Shown here piece by piece: positions 17,106 through 24,568 of a DNA stretch of 46,749 bases. Origin of the DNA: Clostridia bacterium (lineage in GTDB: Bacteria; Bacillota; Clostridia; Oscillospirales; CAG-382); assembly GCA_017456765.1 (NCBI GenBank), contig JAFTIR010000036.1, positions 1 to 46,749 of the forward strand, written 5' to 3'. Both the position numbers and the translations under genes were made by a program. Every line of letters begins with the position of its first letter. Position 1 is the first letter of the stretch. Below the pieces are notes generated by a model. That model had not been told where the DNA came from. It did no database searches and worked only from the letters and a program-made list of their open reading frames with translations.

Positions 17106-17570
17106 ATGCGAAAGCTTATACTTATGGGTAGAAGCGAGGCGGGAAAGAGCACTCTTATCCAGGCGCTTCGCAGGGAGGAAATCCACTACCACAAAACCCA
17201 GTACATTGATTACAGCGAAAGCATAATTGATACCCCCGGTGAGTATATCGAGGCAAAACAGCTTGGCGGCGCGCTTGCGGTGTATTCCTGCGAAGCGGAT
17301 ATAATCGGAATACTTATTTCGGCAACAGAACCCTTTTGCCTGTTTCCGCCGAATGTCGTGGGTATGTGTACAAGACCCGTTATAGGAATTGTCACAAAGT
17401 GCGACCACGAGTATGCAAATCCAAAAAGGGCAGGGGGCTGGCTTAAGCTCTGCGGCTGTAAACGTATCTTTTACACCAGTAGCTACAACGACGACGGTAT
17501 ACAGGATATACTCGACTATCTTGCGCTGGACGAGGAGCCTGAAGATGAATATTTTGTGAACAGGCACTGA
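17106..17570 (+). CDS. EutP/PduV-type small GTPase-like protein
   Basis: A 154-residue P-loop protein of the EutP/PduV family. The Walker A motif is GRSEAGKST at residues 8-16, DTPGEY is the G3 region and TKCDHEYA resembles the G4 NKxD-type motif. Members have been linked to microcompartment positioning or to acetate kinase-like activity in some EutP proteins; which applies is not decidable here. It begins two bases after the EutS-like stop and is likely translationally coupled. It is the last gene before an internal promoter. Confidence 0.9.
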   Translation: MRKLILMGRSEAGKSTLIQALRREEIHYHKTQYIDYSESIIDTPGEYIEAKQLGGALAVYSCEADIIGILISATEPFCLFPPNVVGMCTRPVIGIVTKCDHEYANPKRAGGWLKLCGCKRIFYTSSYNDDGIQDILDYLALDEEPEDEYFVNRH

Positions 17571-17639
17571 TTTTTAGAGCCAAAACCACACAAAACAACA
17601 AAAACTCCTCAAAAAACAACACTTTTTTTGCCAAAACCA

Positions 17640-17668
17640 TTGACAACAATATATCAAAGTGCTATAAT
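17640..17668 (+). promoter_or_regulatory. Internal sigma-A promoter of the microcompartment cluster
   Basis: TTGACA at 17640-17645, 17-base spacer, TATAAT at 17663-17668. AAAACC motifs occur upstream (17582, 17633), recalling the first promoter. It would allow cargo and shell genes downstream to be made independently of the dehydratase and activase. Confidence 0.85.
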
Positions 17669-17760
17669 TTTACTGTAAAGAAATGTGGAATGATGTTTCT
17701 TTGCGATTAAACCCAGAAAAAAGAAAAAATAACATATAAACACAAAGGAGAGTTTAAACA

Positions 17761-18573
17761 ATGGCAACAGAATACGAAATCAAAAAACAGATTTGCGACA
17801 TTGGTAAGCGTATCTATGACAGAGGAATGGTTGCTTCAAACGACGGTAACATCTCTGTTAAGCTCAGCGACAATGAATTTCTCTGCACACCCACAGGCGT
17901 ATCCAAGGGCTTCATGACACCCGAATACATCTGTAAGGTAGACGCAGAAGGTAAGGTAATCCAGGCATACGAAGGCTTCAGACCCTCGTCTGAAATCAAG
18001 ATGCACATGAGAGTATATAAGGAAAGACCTGACGTAAAGGCGGTTGTTCATGCTCATCCCATGTATGCAACAAGCTTTGCAATTGCAGGTATTCCCCTTA
18101 CAGAACCGATTATGCCCGAAGCAGTAATCGCACTCGGTTGTGTTCCGATCGCTGAATACGGCACACCTTCAACAGAAGAAATTCCCGATGCAGTTTCCAA
18201 GTACCTCCAGTATTTTGATGCTGTACTTCTCGAAAACCACGGTGCACTTGCATTCTCCGATTCACTTCTCGCAGCATATCACAAGATGGAATCCGTAGAA
18301 TTCTATGCACAGCTTCTCTACCAGTCTAAGATGCTCGGTGGTCCTAAGCACCTTTCTGAGGCTCAGGTACAGAGACTCTACGAAATCAGACGTCAGTTCG
18401 GCATGACAGGTAAGCATCCCGCAGACCTCTGCCCCAACAACAAGGCAGGCAAGCCCAGCTGTCACTCTTGCGGCGGTTCTTGCTCCGGCAACTGCTCAGG
18501 TCACGGTCAGTCCAACGAGGATGACATCATCGCTCAGATCACAAAGAACGTTCTCGCACAGTTAGGAAAATAA
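17761..18573 (+). CDS. Class II aldolase (fuculose/rhamnulose-phosphate type) with C-terminal encapsulation peptide
   Basis: A 270-residue zinc aldolase related to L-fuculose-1-phosphate aldolase, cleaving a deoxyketose phosphate to DHAP and lactaldehyde. Zinc ligands are the HAHP motif (AVVHAHPMYAT) and the later His in LLENHGALAF; the catalytic Glu lies in PSSEIKMHM. The FucA-like domain ends near residue 215. Then come a Cys-rich linker (C234, C237, C241, C245 in CHSCGGSCSGNCSGH) and a last amphipathic helix, NEDDIIAQITKNVLAQLGK, typical of encapsulation peptides. The linker resembles a metal-binding or disulfide cluster and is unusual. Start is the ATG at 17761 after AAAGGAGAG, downstream of its own promoter. 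Substrate (fuculose or rhamnulose 1-phosphate) is inferred. Confidence 0.92.
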   Translation: MATEYEIKKQICDIGKRIYDRGMVASNDGNISVKLSDNEFLCTPTGVSKGFMTPEYICKVDAEGKVIQAYEGFRPSSEIKMHMRVYKERPDVKAVVHAHPMYATSFAIAGIPLTEPIMPEAVIALGCVPIAEYGTPSTEEIPDAVSKYLQYFDAVLLENHGALAFSDSLLAAYHKMESVEFYAQLLYQSKMLGGPKHLSEAQVQRLYEIRRQFGMTGKHPADLCPNNKAGKPSCHSCGGSCSGNCSGHGQSNEDDIIAQITKNVLAQLGK

Positions 18574-18597
18574 TACATACAAAAGGAGGAGAAACCA

Positions 18598-19119
18598 ATG
18601 AGCCATGATCTTGAAAAAATTGTAAATGATGTAGTAAAGCAGGTTCTTGGTGCTGAAGCCTCCGACGTAAAGGCAGCCCCTGCAAAGATGGTTAAAAACT
18701 CCATGACCAAGATGACTCTCGAGGCGGCTAAGAAAACAATCGAAGCCGTTGAAAAGAAGGCGGCGGAGATAGGAGTAAAGGCAGTCACTGCGATTGCAGA
18801 TGCAGGCGGAAACCCCATAGCTGTTGAGAGTATGGATGACGCATTTATTGCAAGCTATGATATAGCGGTAAATAAGGCGTTCACGGTAGTATCTCTCAAG
18901 ATGCCTACCAAAAATCTTGCAACCCTTGCAGCTCCCGGCGGTTCTCTTTACGGAATTCAGTTTACAAACAACGGTAAAATCATAATTTTCGGAGGCGGCG
19001 AGCCGTTATGTGGCAAGGACGGTGCTATTATCGGAGGTCTCGGCGTAAGCGGAGGCACAGCCGAACAGGACACCTACCTTGGTGAATACGGCAAGGAGTT
19101 CTTCGAAAATCTAATCTAA
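18598..19119 (+). CDS. HbpS/GlcG-like (PduO C-terminal-like) protein with N-terminal encapsulation peptide
   Basis: A 173-residue protein of the haem-degrading/HbpS-GlcG superfamily, the same fold as the C-terminal domain of PduO. Residues 1-20 (SHDLEKIVNDVVKQVLG) form an amphipathic helix of encapsulation type, followed by an Ala/Pro/Lys linker to about residue 40. The core then runs through LEAAKKTIEAVEKKAAEIG, ADAGGNPIAVESMDDAF and a Gly-rich GGGEPLCGKDGAIIGGLGVSGG loop. In known GRM loci such proteins are recurrent but of unproven role (haem or flavin-related cofactor handling has been proposed). It lies between the aldolase and an alcohol dehydrogenase, both probable cargo. Confidence 0.87.
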   Translation: MSHDLEKIVNDVVKQVLGAEASDVKAAPAKMVKNSMTKMTLEAAKKTIEAVEKKAAEIGVKAVTAIADAGGNPIAVESMDDAFIASYDIAVNKAFTVVSLKMPTKNLATLAAPGGSLYGIQFTNNGKIIIFGGGEPLCGKDGAIIGGLGVSGGTAEQDTYLGEYGKEFFENLI

Positions 19120-19132
19120 AAGGAGAAAACAA

Positions 19133-20380
19133 CTGGACGTAAAATCAAATGATATTGAAGCCATTGTCAGACAGGTTCTCTCTTCATTAAAGGACGGAAA
19201 TGCAACAGTTCCCTCACTCGAGGCTGTTCCCGCAGCGGCAGCTGCTTCCGCTCCCAAAAAGGCGGCTGCAGGCGTTCCTGCAACAGCAAGAGTTGCAATG
19301 CTGACAAAGCTTGAACATTTTGATCTTAACGAATACCCCGTACCTGCACTTGGCGATGATGACATTCTCGTTAAGGTTGAAGGTTGCGGCGTATGCGGAA
19401 CAGACGCACACGAGTTCAAGCGCGACCCCTTTGGCCTTATCCCCGTAGCTCTCGGACATGAGGGTACAGGTGAGATTGTAGCCATGGGTAAGAATGTTAA
19501 GAAGGACAGCGCAGGTAAGCCCCTTAACATCGGTGATAAAGTTGTTACCTGTATGATTTTCAAGGATAACCCCGACATCACAATGTTCGACCTCAATAAG
19601 CAGAACGTTGGCGGTGCGGATGTTTACGGACTCATTCCCGATGATGCAAACAATCATTTCCAGGGATGGTTCGCAGATTACATCGTTGTAAAAGGCGGCT
19701 CTACAGTATTTAATGTAAGCGACCTCGACCTCGATTCAAGAATTCTTATCGAACCCTGTGCAGTTCTTATTCACGCAGTTGAAAGAGCAAAAACAACAGG
19801 TATTTTAAGATTCAACTCAAGAGTTGTTGTTCAGGGTTGCGGACCTATCGGTCTTATCTGTATTGCAATCCTCAGAACAATGGGTATTGAAAACATCGTT
19901 GCTGTTGACGGAAACGAACTCAGACTTGAAACAGCAAAGAAGATGGGCGCAACATCAAGCGTTAACTTCAAGAACCATAACGGTGTTGAAGAACTTACGA
20001 AGGGTGTTGAAGCGGCATTTGGCGGTCACCTTGCAGACTTTGCATTCCAGTGCACAGGCTCACCTGTAGCGCACGCAAACATCTACAAGTTCATCCGCAG
20101 CGGCGGCGGTCTTTGCGAGCTTGGCTTCTTCATTAACGGCGGCGACGCTCAGATTAACCCCCACTTTGATATTTGTGCAAAGGAAATTACAACAGTAGGC
20201 TCATGGGTATACACTCTCAGAGATTATGCTACAACGTTTGATTTCCTCAAGCGTGCAAAGGCAATCGGTATTCCGCTGAATGAGCTTATTACTCACAAGT
20301 ATCCGCTCGAACAGATTAACGAAGCACTTGAAATGAACCTCTCAATGCAGGGTCTTAAGATTGCAATCGTTAATAAATAA
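19133..20380 (+). CDS. Zn-type medium-chain alcohol dehydrogenase with N-terminal encapsulation peptide, CTG start
   Basis: The medium-chain dehydrogenase domain is usually read from the ATG at 19298, but that cuts off the first strand (ARVAML). Extending in frame reaches CTG at 19133, eight bases after AGGAG, with no ATG, GTG or TTG before the stop at 19112. The added 55 residues contain DIEAIVRQVLSSLKDG, an encapsulation-type amphipathic helix, and an Ala/Pro linker. The full product is 415 residues. Catalytic-zinc motifs are GVCGTDAHEF, GHEGTG and IEPC; the Rossmann motif is QGCGPIGL. The four-cysteine structural-zinc lobe is absent. It is likely a cargo reductase for lactaldehyde or propanal (or the reverse); the substrate is not provable here. 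Confidence 0.85.
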   Translation: MDVKSNDIEAIVRQVLSSLKDGNATVPSLEAVPAAAAASAPKKAAAGVPATARVAMLTKLEHFDLNEYPVPALGDDDILVKVEGCGVCGTDAHEFKRDPFGLIPVALGHEGTGEIVAMGKNVKKDSAGKPLNIGDKVVTCMIFKDNPDITMFDLNKQNVGGADVYGLIPDDANNHFQGWFADYIVVKGGSTVFNVSDLDLDSRILIEPCAVLIHAVERAKTTGILRFNSRVVVQGCGPIGLICIAILRTMGIENIVAVDGNELRLETAKKMGATSSVNFKNHNGVEELTKGVEAAFGGHLADFAFQCTGSPVAHANIYKFIRSGGGLCELGFFINGGDAQINPHFDICAKEITTVGSWVYTLRDYATTFDFLKRAKAIGIPLNELITHKYPLEQINEALEMNLSMQGLKIAIVNK

Positions 20381-20432
20381 TTACTTAGTTAAAAAATAAA
20401 AAAATATATTTACTAATCAGGAGGAAAAAATC

Positions 20433-20708
20433 ATGGCATACGAAGCACTTGGTATGATTGAAACCAGAGGTCTCACAGCAGCAGTTGAAGCAGCAGATGC
20501 AATGGTAAAGGCAGCAGAAGTTACTCTTATCGGTACAGAGAAGATCGGTAGCGGTCTCGTATCTGTAATGGTTAGAGGCGATGTTGGTGCAGTTAAGGCA
20601 GCAGTTGAATCCGGTACAGCAGCAGCTTCAAGACTCGGCGAAATCATCGCAACTCACGTAATTCCCAGACCCCACGCAGACGTTGAAAAGATTCTTCCCA
20701 AGTTCTAA
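20433..20708 (+). CDS. BMC-H shell protein (PduA/EutM type)
   Basis: A 91-residue canonical hexameric shell protein starting [21 protein letters not shown], with pore-lining [22 protein letters not shown] and a [21 protein letters not shown] end. Such proteins make most of the shell facets and have a central pore for small metabolites; the pore loop here is KIGSG. AGGAGG precedes the ATG at 20433. It is the near twin of the core of the next gene, and the two presumably form mixed hexamers or share facets. Confidence 0.96.
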   Translation: MAYEALGMIETRGLTAAVEAADAMVKAAEVTLIGTEKIGSGLVSVMVRGDVGAVKAAVESGTAAASRLGEIIATHVIPRPHADVEKILPKF

Positions 20709-20745
20709 TTGAACTGAAAAGAAGATTTAAACGGAGGGAAAGACA

Positions 20746-21180
20746 ATGGCTGAAAGAAAAAGTTCTGCCAAGAAGACTGTAATTGCTTCTCCCGCTCCCG
20801 AAGTGGTTGAAAAGGTTATCGAAAAGAAGCCTGAGGAAGCAAAAACAGAAACAAAAACAACAAATACAACAAAAAAATCCGAAACAAAGGAGATTAAGAC
20901 TATGGTACAGCAGGCACTTGGTATGGTTGAAACAAGAGGTCTCGTTGCAGCTATCGAAGCAGCAGATGCTATGCTCAAGGCAGCAAACGTTGAACTCGTT
21001 GGAACAGAAAAGATCGGTAGCGGTCTCGTATCCGTAATGGTTAGAGGTGACGTTGGTGCAGTTAAGGCTGCAGTTGAAGCTGGTCTCGCAGCAGCTCAGA
21101 AGCTCGGAGAGATTATCGCAACTCACGTAATTCCCAGACCTCACTCTGACGTTGAAAAGATTCTTCCCTCTCTTAAGTAA
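20746..21180 (+). CDS. BMC-H shell protein with charged N-terminal tail and internal second start
   Basis: The full frame encodes 144 residues. Residues 1-52 are a low-complexity Lys/Glu/Thr/Ala tail including an amphipathic [14 protein letters not shown] segment. The rest is a BMC-H domain nearly the same as the previous gene ([39 protein letters not shown]). Inside the frame, AAAGGAGA at 20886-20893 lies eight bases before the ATG at 20902, which would yield a 92-residue standard BMC-H protein. Both starts look functional, so one gene may give a tailed and a plain subunit. Tail function is unknown; docking of cargo or spacing of facets are options. Confidence 0.9.
   Translation: MAERKSSAKKTVIASPAPEVVEKVIEKKPEEAKTETKTTNTTKKSETKEIKTMVQQALGMVETRGLVAAIEAADAMLKAANVELVGTEKIGSGLVSVMVRGDVGAVKAAVEAGLAAAQKLGEIIATHVIPRPHSDVEKILPSLK
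20886..20904 (+). promoter_or_regulatory. Internal ribosome binding site and ATG in the tailed BMC-H gene
   Basis: AAAGGAGA (20886-20893), eight-base spacer, ATG at 20902. It is in frame with the upstream start at 20746 and begins exactly where the canonical BMC-H sequence ([13 protein letters not shown]) begins. Confidence 0.75.
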
Positions 21181-21360
21181 GCGGCGAAGCACCGCGGCAA
21201 ATTTCGCGGCAGTGTAGTGCTTTTCAAGTGTGGTTGCCCGCGATGTGACGGCGTTATTTTGCCGCCATAAATCAAAGCGGCAAAATAATACATATTTGAA
21301 TTGAGATAAAGAATCAAAAAAGTGTTCAATTTCGGGGCAAGAACCTCTTGCCCCGAGGGT
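21181..21360. repeat. Intergenic palindromic modules after shell genes
   Basis: The base after TAA begins module GCGGCGAAGCACCGCGGC with CGCGGCAGT, shared with 4530 and 23621. A hairpin ATTTTGCCGC / GCGGCAAAAT around a CCATAAATCAAA loop follows at about 21251-21287. Then comes a GGGGCAAG/CTTGCCCC stem at about 21334-21354 that may attenuate transcription. The 271-base gap to 21452 has no gene. Confidence 0.65.
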
Positions 21361-21451
21361 GACGCTTGCGCTTATTTATGGGTATGAATGGGTTTCGTAA
21401 ATGTAGATAAACGCAAATATCACCTTTTTATTATAAGAAAGGGGACAGACT

Positions 21452-21733
21452 ATGATAATAGGAAAAGTAACGGGAAGCATCGTGTCTACGCGCAAGAATG
21501 AAAACCTTGTGGGACATAAGCTTCTTATTGTTAAACCTCTTACCTGCATGAAGGTGTCGGGCGAATGCGAAAGTTTCGTTGCCATTGACAATGTAGGTGC
21601 AGGTGTAGGAGAAGTAGTGCTTGTCGCAAAGGGAAGTGCCGCAAGAATTGGTTGCGGCTGTGAAAACGCCCCAGTTGATGCGGCAATTGTAGGTATCGTT
21701 GATGATGCAAGTAATCTGGAGTGTGACGAATAA
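21452..21733 (+). CDS. BMC-P pentameric vertex protein (EutN/CcmL/PduN type)
   Basis: A 93-residue EutN/CcmL-family protein that caps the vertices of the icosahedral shell. Family features are the opening GKVTGSIVSTRKNENLVGHKLLIV, the middle FVAIDNVGAGVGEVVLVAKGSAAR and the end VDAAIVGIVDD. Only one such gene is present in the cluster; many GRM loci carry more. An AAAGGGGA precedes the ATG. Its TAA overlaps the ATG of the next gene by one base, indicating translational coupling to the PduS-like protein. Confidence 0.95.
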   Translation: MIIGKVTGSIVSTRKNENLVGHKLLIVKPLTCMKVSGECESFVAIDNVGAGVGEVVLVAKGSAARIGCGCENAPVDAAIVGIVDDASNLECDE

Positions 21734-23058
21734 TGGATTTTAAGGCTCTTTCCGAGATTCTTAAAAATGCCGGAGTAGTAGGAGCCGGCGGTGCGGGATT
21801 TCCCTCATACGCAAAGCTCAATGAAAAGGCAGATACAATAATACTCAACTGTGCCGAATGTGAGCCCCTTCTAAAACTTCACAGACAGGTGCTTGAGTAT
21901 CATGCAAAGGATATTGTTTTTGCTCTTGAAACAGTAAAGAATGTTTTGAAGGCAGACAGAGTTATCATTGCAGTAAAGCCTCATTACAAGGATGCAATTG
22001 AGGCGACAAAAGAAGCGATAGAGGGAAAAGAGGGCTTTTCGATAGGACTTCTTCCCGAAATTTATCCCGCAGGCGACGAAGTGGTGACAATTTATGAAAC
22101 CACAGGCAGAGTCGTTCCGGCAGGAAGCCTTCCCATAAGTGTGGGCTGTGTTGTTTATAATGTTGAAACAATGCTTAATGCCGCATACGCAATCAAAGAG
22201 AATAAGGGCGTTACATATAAGTACATAACAGTTGCGGGTGAGGTTAAGAAGCCTTGCACTCTCAAGGTTCCTCTCGGTATGACATACGGAGAAATCGTTG
22301 AGCTTTGCGGCGGTGCAACCATCGAAAACCCCGTGATTTTCGCAGGCGGTCCTATGACAGGCTTTATCTCTTCAAAGAGAGATGTTGTTACTAAGACCTC
22401 CAATGCAATTTTAGTTCTTGATGAAAATCAGTATATTATAAAAAAGAGAACAACACCCGTGACCATCAGCTTAAAGCGTGCCATGAGTGCTTGCTGCAAC
22501 TGTATGATGTGTACGGACCTGTGCTCCCGTAATCTTCTCGGTCATCCCATTGACCCCCAGAAGTTTATGATGAATGTTACCGGCGGCGTTACAAAGGATG
22601 TAAAGCCTTATATTGATTCATTCTTCTGTTGCTCCTGCGGTATATGTGAATATTATGCTTGTTTCCAGGGACTTTCTCCCACAACCCTACTTGGCATGAC
22701 AAAGGGAAAGCTCAAAAAAGCAGGTGTTCAGATTCCAAAGGATATTGAAACAAAAGAAGTACATAAGCAAAGAGAATTCAGAACAGTTCCCATTACAAAG
22801 CTTGTCCGTCACCTCGGACTTGTCAAATACGATGTGGAATGTCCCCTTGACGACACGCTTGTAAAGGCGGACAGCGTGAAGATAAAGCTGGGTCAGCACA
22901 TAGGTGCGCCTGCAGTCTCTGCCGTCAAGGTTGGGGACAAGGTAATGGTCGGCGATGTAATCGCAAAGGCGGCTGACGGACTTTCTGTCAACATTCACGC
23001 ATCAATTTCCGGCACGGTAGATGAAGTTACCGATGCGTATATTATTATTAAAGCATAG
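21733..23058 (+). CDS. PduS-like flavin/iron-sulfur electron-transfer protein (RnfC-like)
   Basis: A 441-residue PduS/RnfC-family protein. The N-terminal flavin/NADH-binding region has GAGGAGFPSYAKL and NCAECEPLL near residue 40. Two ferredoxin-type cluster motifs follow, CCNCMMCTDLC and CCSCGICEYYAC (about residues 255-300). The C terminus is a barrel-sandwich (biotinyl-like) segment with IGAPAVSAVKVGDKVMVGDV. PduS in B12-dependent compartments is a cobalamin reductase. Here the dehydratase needs no B12, so it more likely moves electrons between NADH inside and outside via clusters, perhaps with the PduT-like shell protein that follows 14 bases later. That role is inference. Confidence 0.92.
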   Translation: MDFKALSEILKNAGVVGAGGAGFPSYAKLNEKADTIILNCAECEPLLKLHRQVLEYHAKDIVFALETVKNVLKADRVIIAVKPHYKDAIEATKEAIEGKEGFSIGLLPEIYPAGDEVVTIYETTGRVVPAGSLPISVGCVVYNVETMLNAAYAIKENKGVTYKYITVAGEVKKPCTLKVPLGMTYGEIVELCGGATIENPVIFAGGPMTGFISSKRDVVTKTSNAILVLDENQYIIKKRTTPVTISLKRAMSACCNCMMCTDLCSRNLLGHPIDPQKFMMNVTGGVTKDVKPYIDSFFCCSCGICEYYACFQGLSPTTLLGMTKGKLKKAGVQIPKDIETKEVHKQREFRTVPITKLVRHLGLVKYDVECPLDDTLVKADSVKIKLGQHIGAPAVSAVKVGDKVMVGDVIAKAADGLSVNIHASISGTVDEVTDAYIIIKA

Positions 23059-23072
23059 TGAGGTGATTACAG

Positions 23073-23621
23073 ATGAGTAAAGCAATCGGAATGGTTGAAT
23101 ATAAAACCGTATCAACGGGTATGACAGCGGCAGATAATATGGTTAAGACAAGTAATGTCGAAATCCTTCAGGCATCTACCGTATGTCCCGGTAAATACAT
23201 AGTACTTATTTCAGGCGAGCTTTCTGCTGTAAGAAGCTCGGTTGATTCGGCAAAGGCACTTTATCCTGAACAGCTGACAGATTCCTTTGTTCTCGGTAAT
23301 CCCCATGAGGACATTTTCACGGCAATCTACGGCGGTGCGAGCATAGAAAACGCAAAGGCACTCGGTGTTCTTGAAACATTTACTGCCCCCTCCATTATTG
23401 TTGCGGCAGATACTGCGGCAAAGGCGGCAGAGGTAAAGCTTATTGAGCTTCGAATTGCCAGAGGTATGTGCGGAAAGAGCTATATGCTCCTGACAGGTAC
23501 AGTCGCTTCTGTTACTGCGGCGATTGAGAACGCAAAGAAGGTAGTAGGGGAAAACGGTCTTCTTCTTGACTGGTCGGTAATTCCCAATCCCGACCCCTCT
23601 ATCTGGGACAGCATCTTATAG
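23073..23621 (+). CDS. Tandem-domain shell protein, PduT type (BMC-T)
   Basis: A 182-residue protein with two BMC domains: residues 1-90 (AIGMVEYKTVSTGMTAADNMV) and 93-182 (ALGVLETFTAPSIIVAADTA). It forms pseudo-hexameric trimers. C38 in the loop VCPGKY matches the position of the cysteine that binds a [4Fe-4S] cluster at the PduT pore, so this is probably a redox-conducting shell tile working with the PduS-like protein just upstream. Start is the ATG at 23073 after GAGGTGATTAC. Its TAG is the first point of another intergenic repeat. Confidence 0.93.
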   Translation: MSKAIGMVEYKTVSTGMTAADNMVKTSNVEILQASTVCPGKYIVLISGELSAVRSSVDSAKALYPEQLTDSFVLGNPHEDIFTAIYGGASIENAKALGVLETFTAPSIIVAADTAAKAAEVKLIELRIARGMCGKSYMLLTGTVASVTAAIENAKKVVGENGLLLDWSVIPNPDPSIWDSIL

Positions 23622-23729
23622 CGGGGAAAGCCCCGCGGCAGTTTTCGCGGGAATAAAACACGGAATTGTTTGTTTTTCCTCGCGCAAGGCGGCTTCATTC
23701 TGATGTCAATAAGGCAGACGTCAGAATGA
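23621..23729. repeat. Intergenic palindromic modules with 9-nt-loop hairpin
   Basis: GCGGGGAAAGCCCCGCGGC and CGCGGGAAT begin at the stop of the BMC-T gene. A hairpin at 23695-23729 has a 13-bp stem (TCATTCTGATGTC) and loop AATAAGGCA. The minus-strand reading of the hairpin at 3323-3357 has the same loop but a stem that differs at paired positions. Confidence 0.7.
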
Positions 23730-23807
23730 TAAGAAAACCATATGAAAAAAATCGGGCGGCCCAGGTGGTCGCCCATATCACAATATAACGAATGGGAGGG
23801 ATACTCC

Positions 23808-24566
23808 TTGCTTCCGATTGAAAGAAAAAACACGATTCTGTCCCGCCTTATGGCAGACGGAAAAGTAATAGTCAGCGACCTTGCCTTAGAGTTTGATGTA
23901 ACAGAGGAAACCATAAGACGTGACCTTGATAAGCTCGAAAAGGAAGGTCTTGCAAAAAAGACCTACGGCGGTGCGGTAAAGAACGAAAACCTTAACACAG
24001 AGCTTCCTCTTACAGTAAGAAAGCAGACAAACGTTGAGGGAAAGAAGTATATTGCAGAAATTATCGCACAGCATATCAGCGACGGCGACTATATTCTTCT
24101 CGATGCTTCAACAACGGCCCTTTTTACCGTCAAGGAAATTGCCGACAGACATAACATTACGTTACTTACAAACTCTATTGAAGTTCTTCTTGAGCTTCCC
24201 CAGAACAATGACTGGCGTATTATCTGTACGGGAGGCGAATTTGTGCAGAGCTCGCTTTATTTCGCAGGCCGTCAGGTTGAGTCCATAATTGATGAATACA
24301 ACGTTGACCTTTGTGTTATTTCCTGTAAAGGACTTGACATGGAAAAGGGAATAACAGACACAAGGGATTATAACGCAACAATCAAAAAGGCATTCATGCG
24401 TTCGGCAAAAAAGGTGTTCCTTGCTGTTGACAACACAAAGTTTGATAAGACGAGCTTTGTAAGACTTGCAAATATCAGCGAGGTGGATGCGGTTGTTACC
24501 GACAAAGAGCCTAACGATGAGTGGAAGAACTATTTTATTTCCAGTAATGTGGAGTTGTACTATTAA
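23808..24566 (+). CDS. DeoR-family transcriptional regulator
   Basis: A 252-residue regulator with an N-terminal DeoR winged helix (ERKNTILSRLMADGKVIVSDLALEFDVTEETIRRDLDKLEKEG) and a C-terminal sugar-phosphate-sensing domain (DGDYILLDASTTALF, VVTDKEPNDEW). I start at TTG 23808, seven bases after GGGAGGG; a longer frame back to 23742 would place unlike residues before the domain. It is in the microcompartment cluster, two bases before an alcohol dehydrogenase gene. A phosphorylated intermediate of deoxysugar breakdown is a natural inducer (inference). The tandem repeats before the dehydratase promoter are candidate sites. Confidence 0.92.
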   Translation: MLPIERKNTILSRLMADGKVIVSDLALEFDVTEETIRRDLDKLEKEGLAKKTYGGAVKNENLNTELPLTVRKQTNVEGKKYIAEIIAQHISDGDYILLDASTTALFTVKEIADRHNITLLTNSIEVLLELPQNNDWRIICTGGEFVQSSLYFAGRQVESIIDEYNVDLCVISCKGLDMEKGITDTRDYNATIKKAFMRSAKKVFLAVDNTKFDKTSFVRLANISEVDAVVTDKEPNDEWKNYFISSNVELYY

Positions 24567-24568
24567 AA

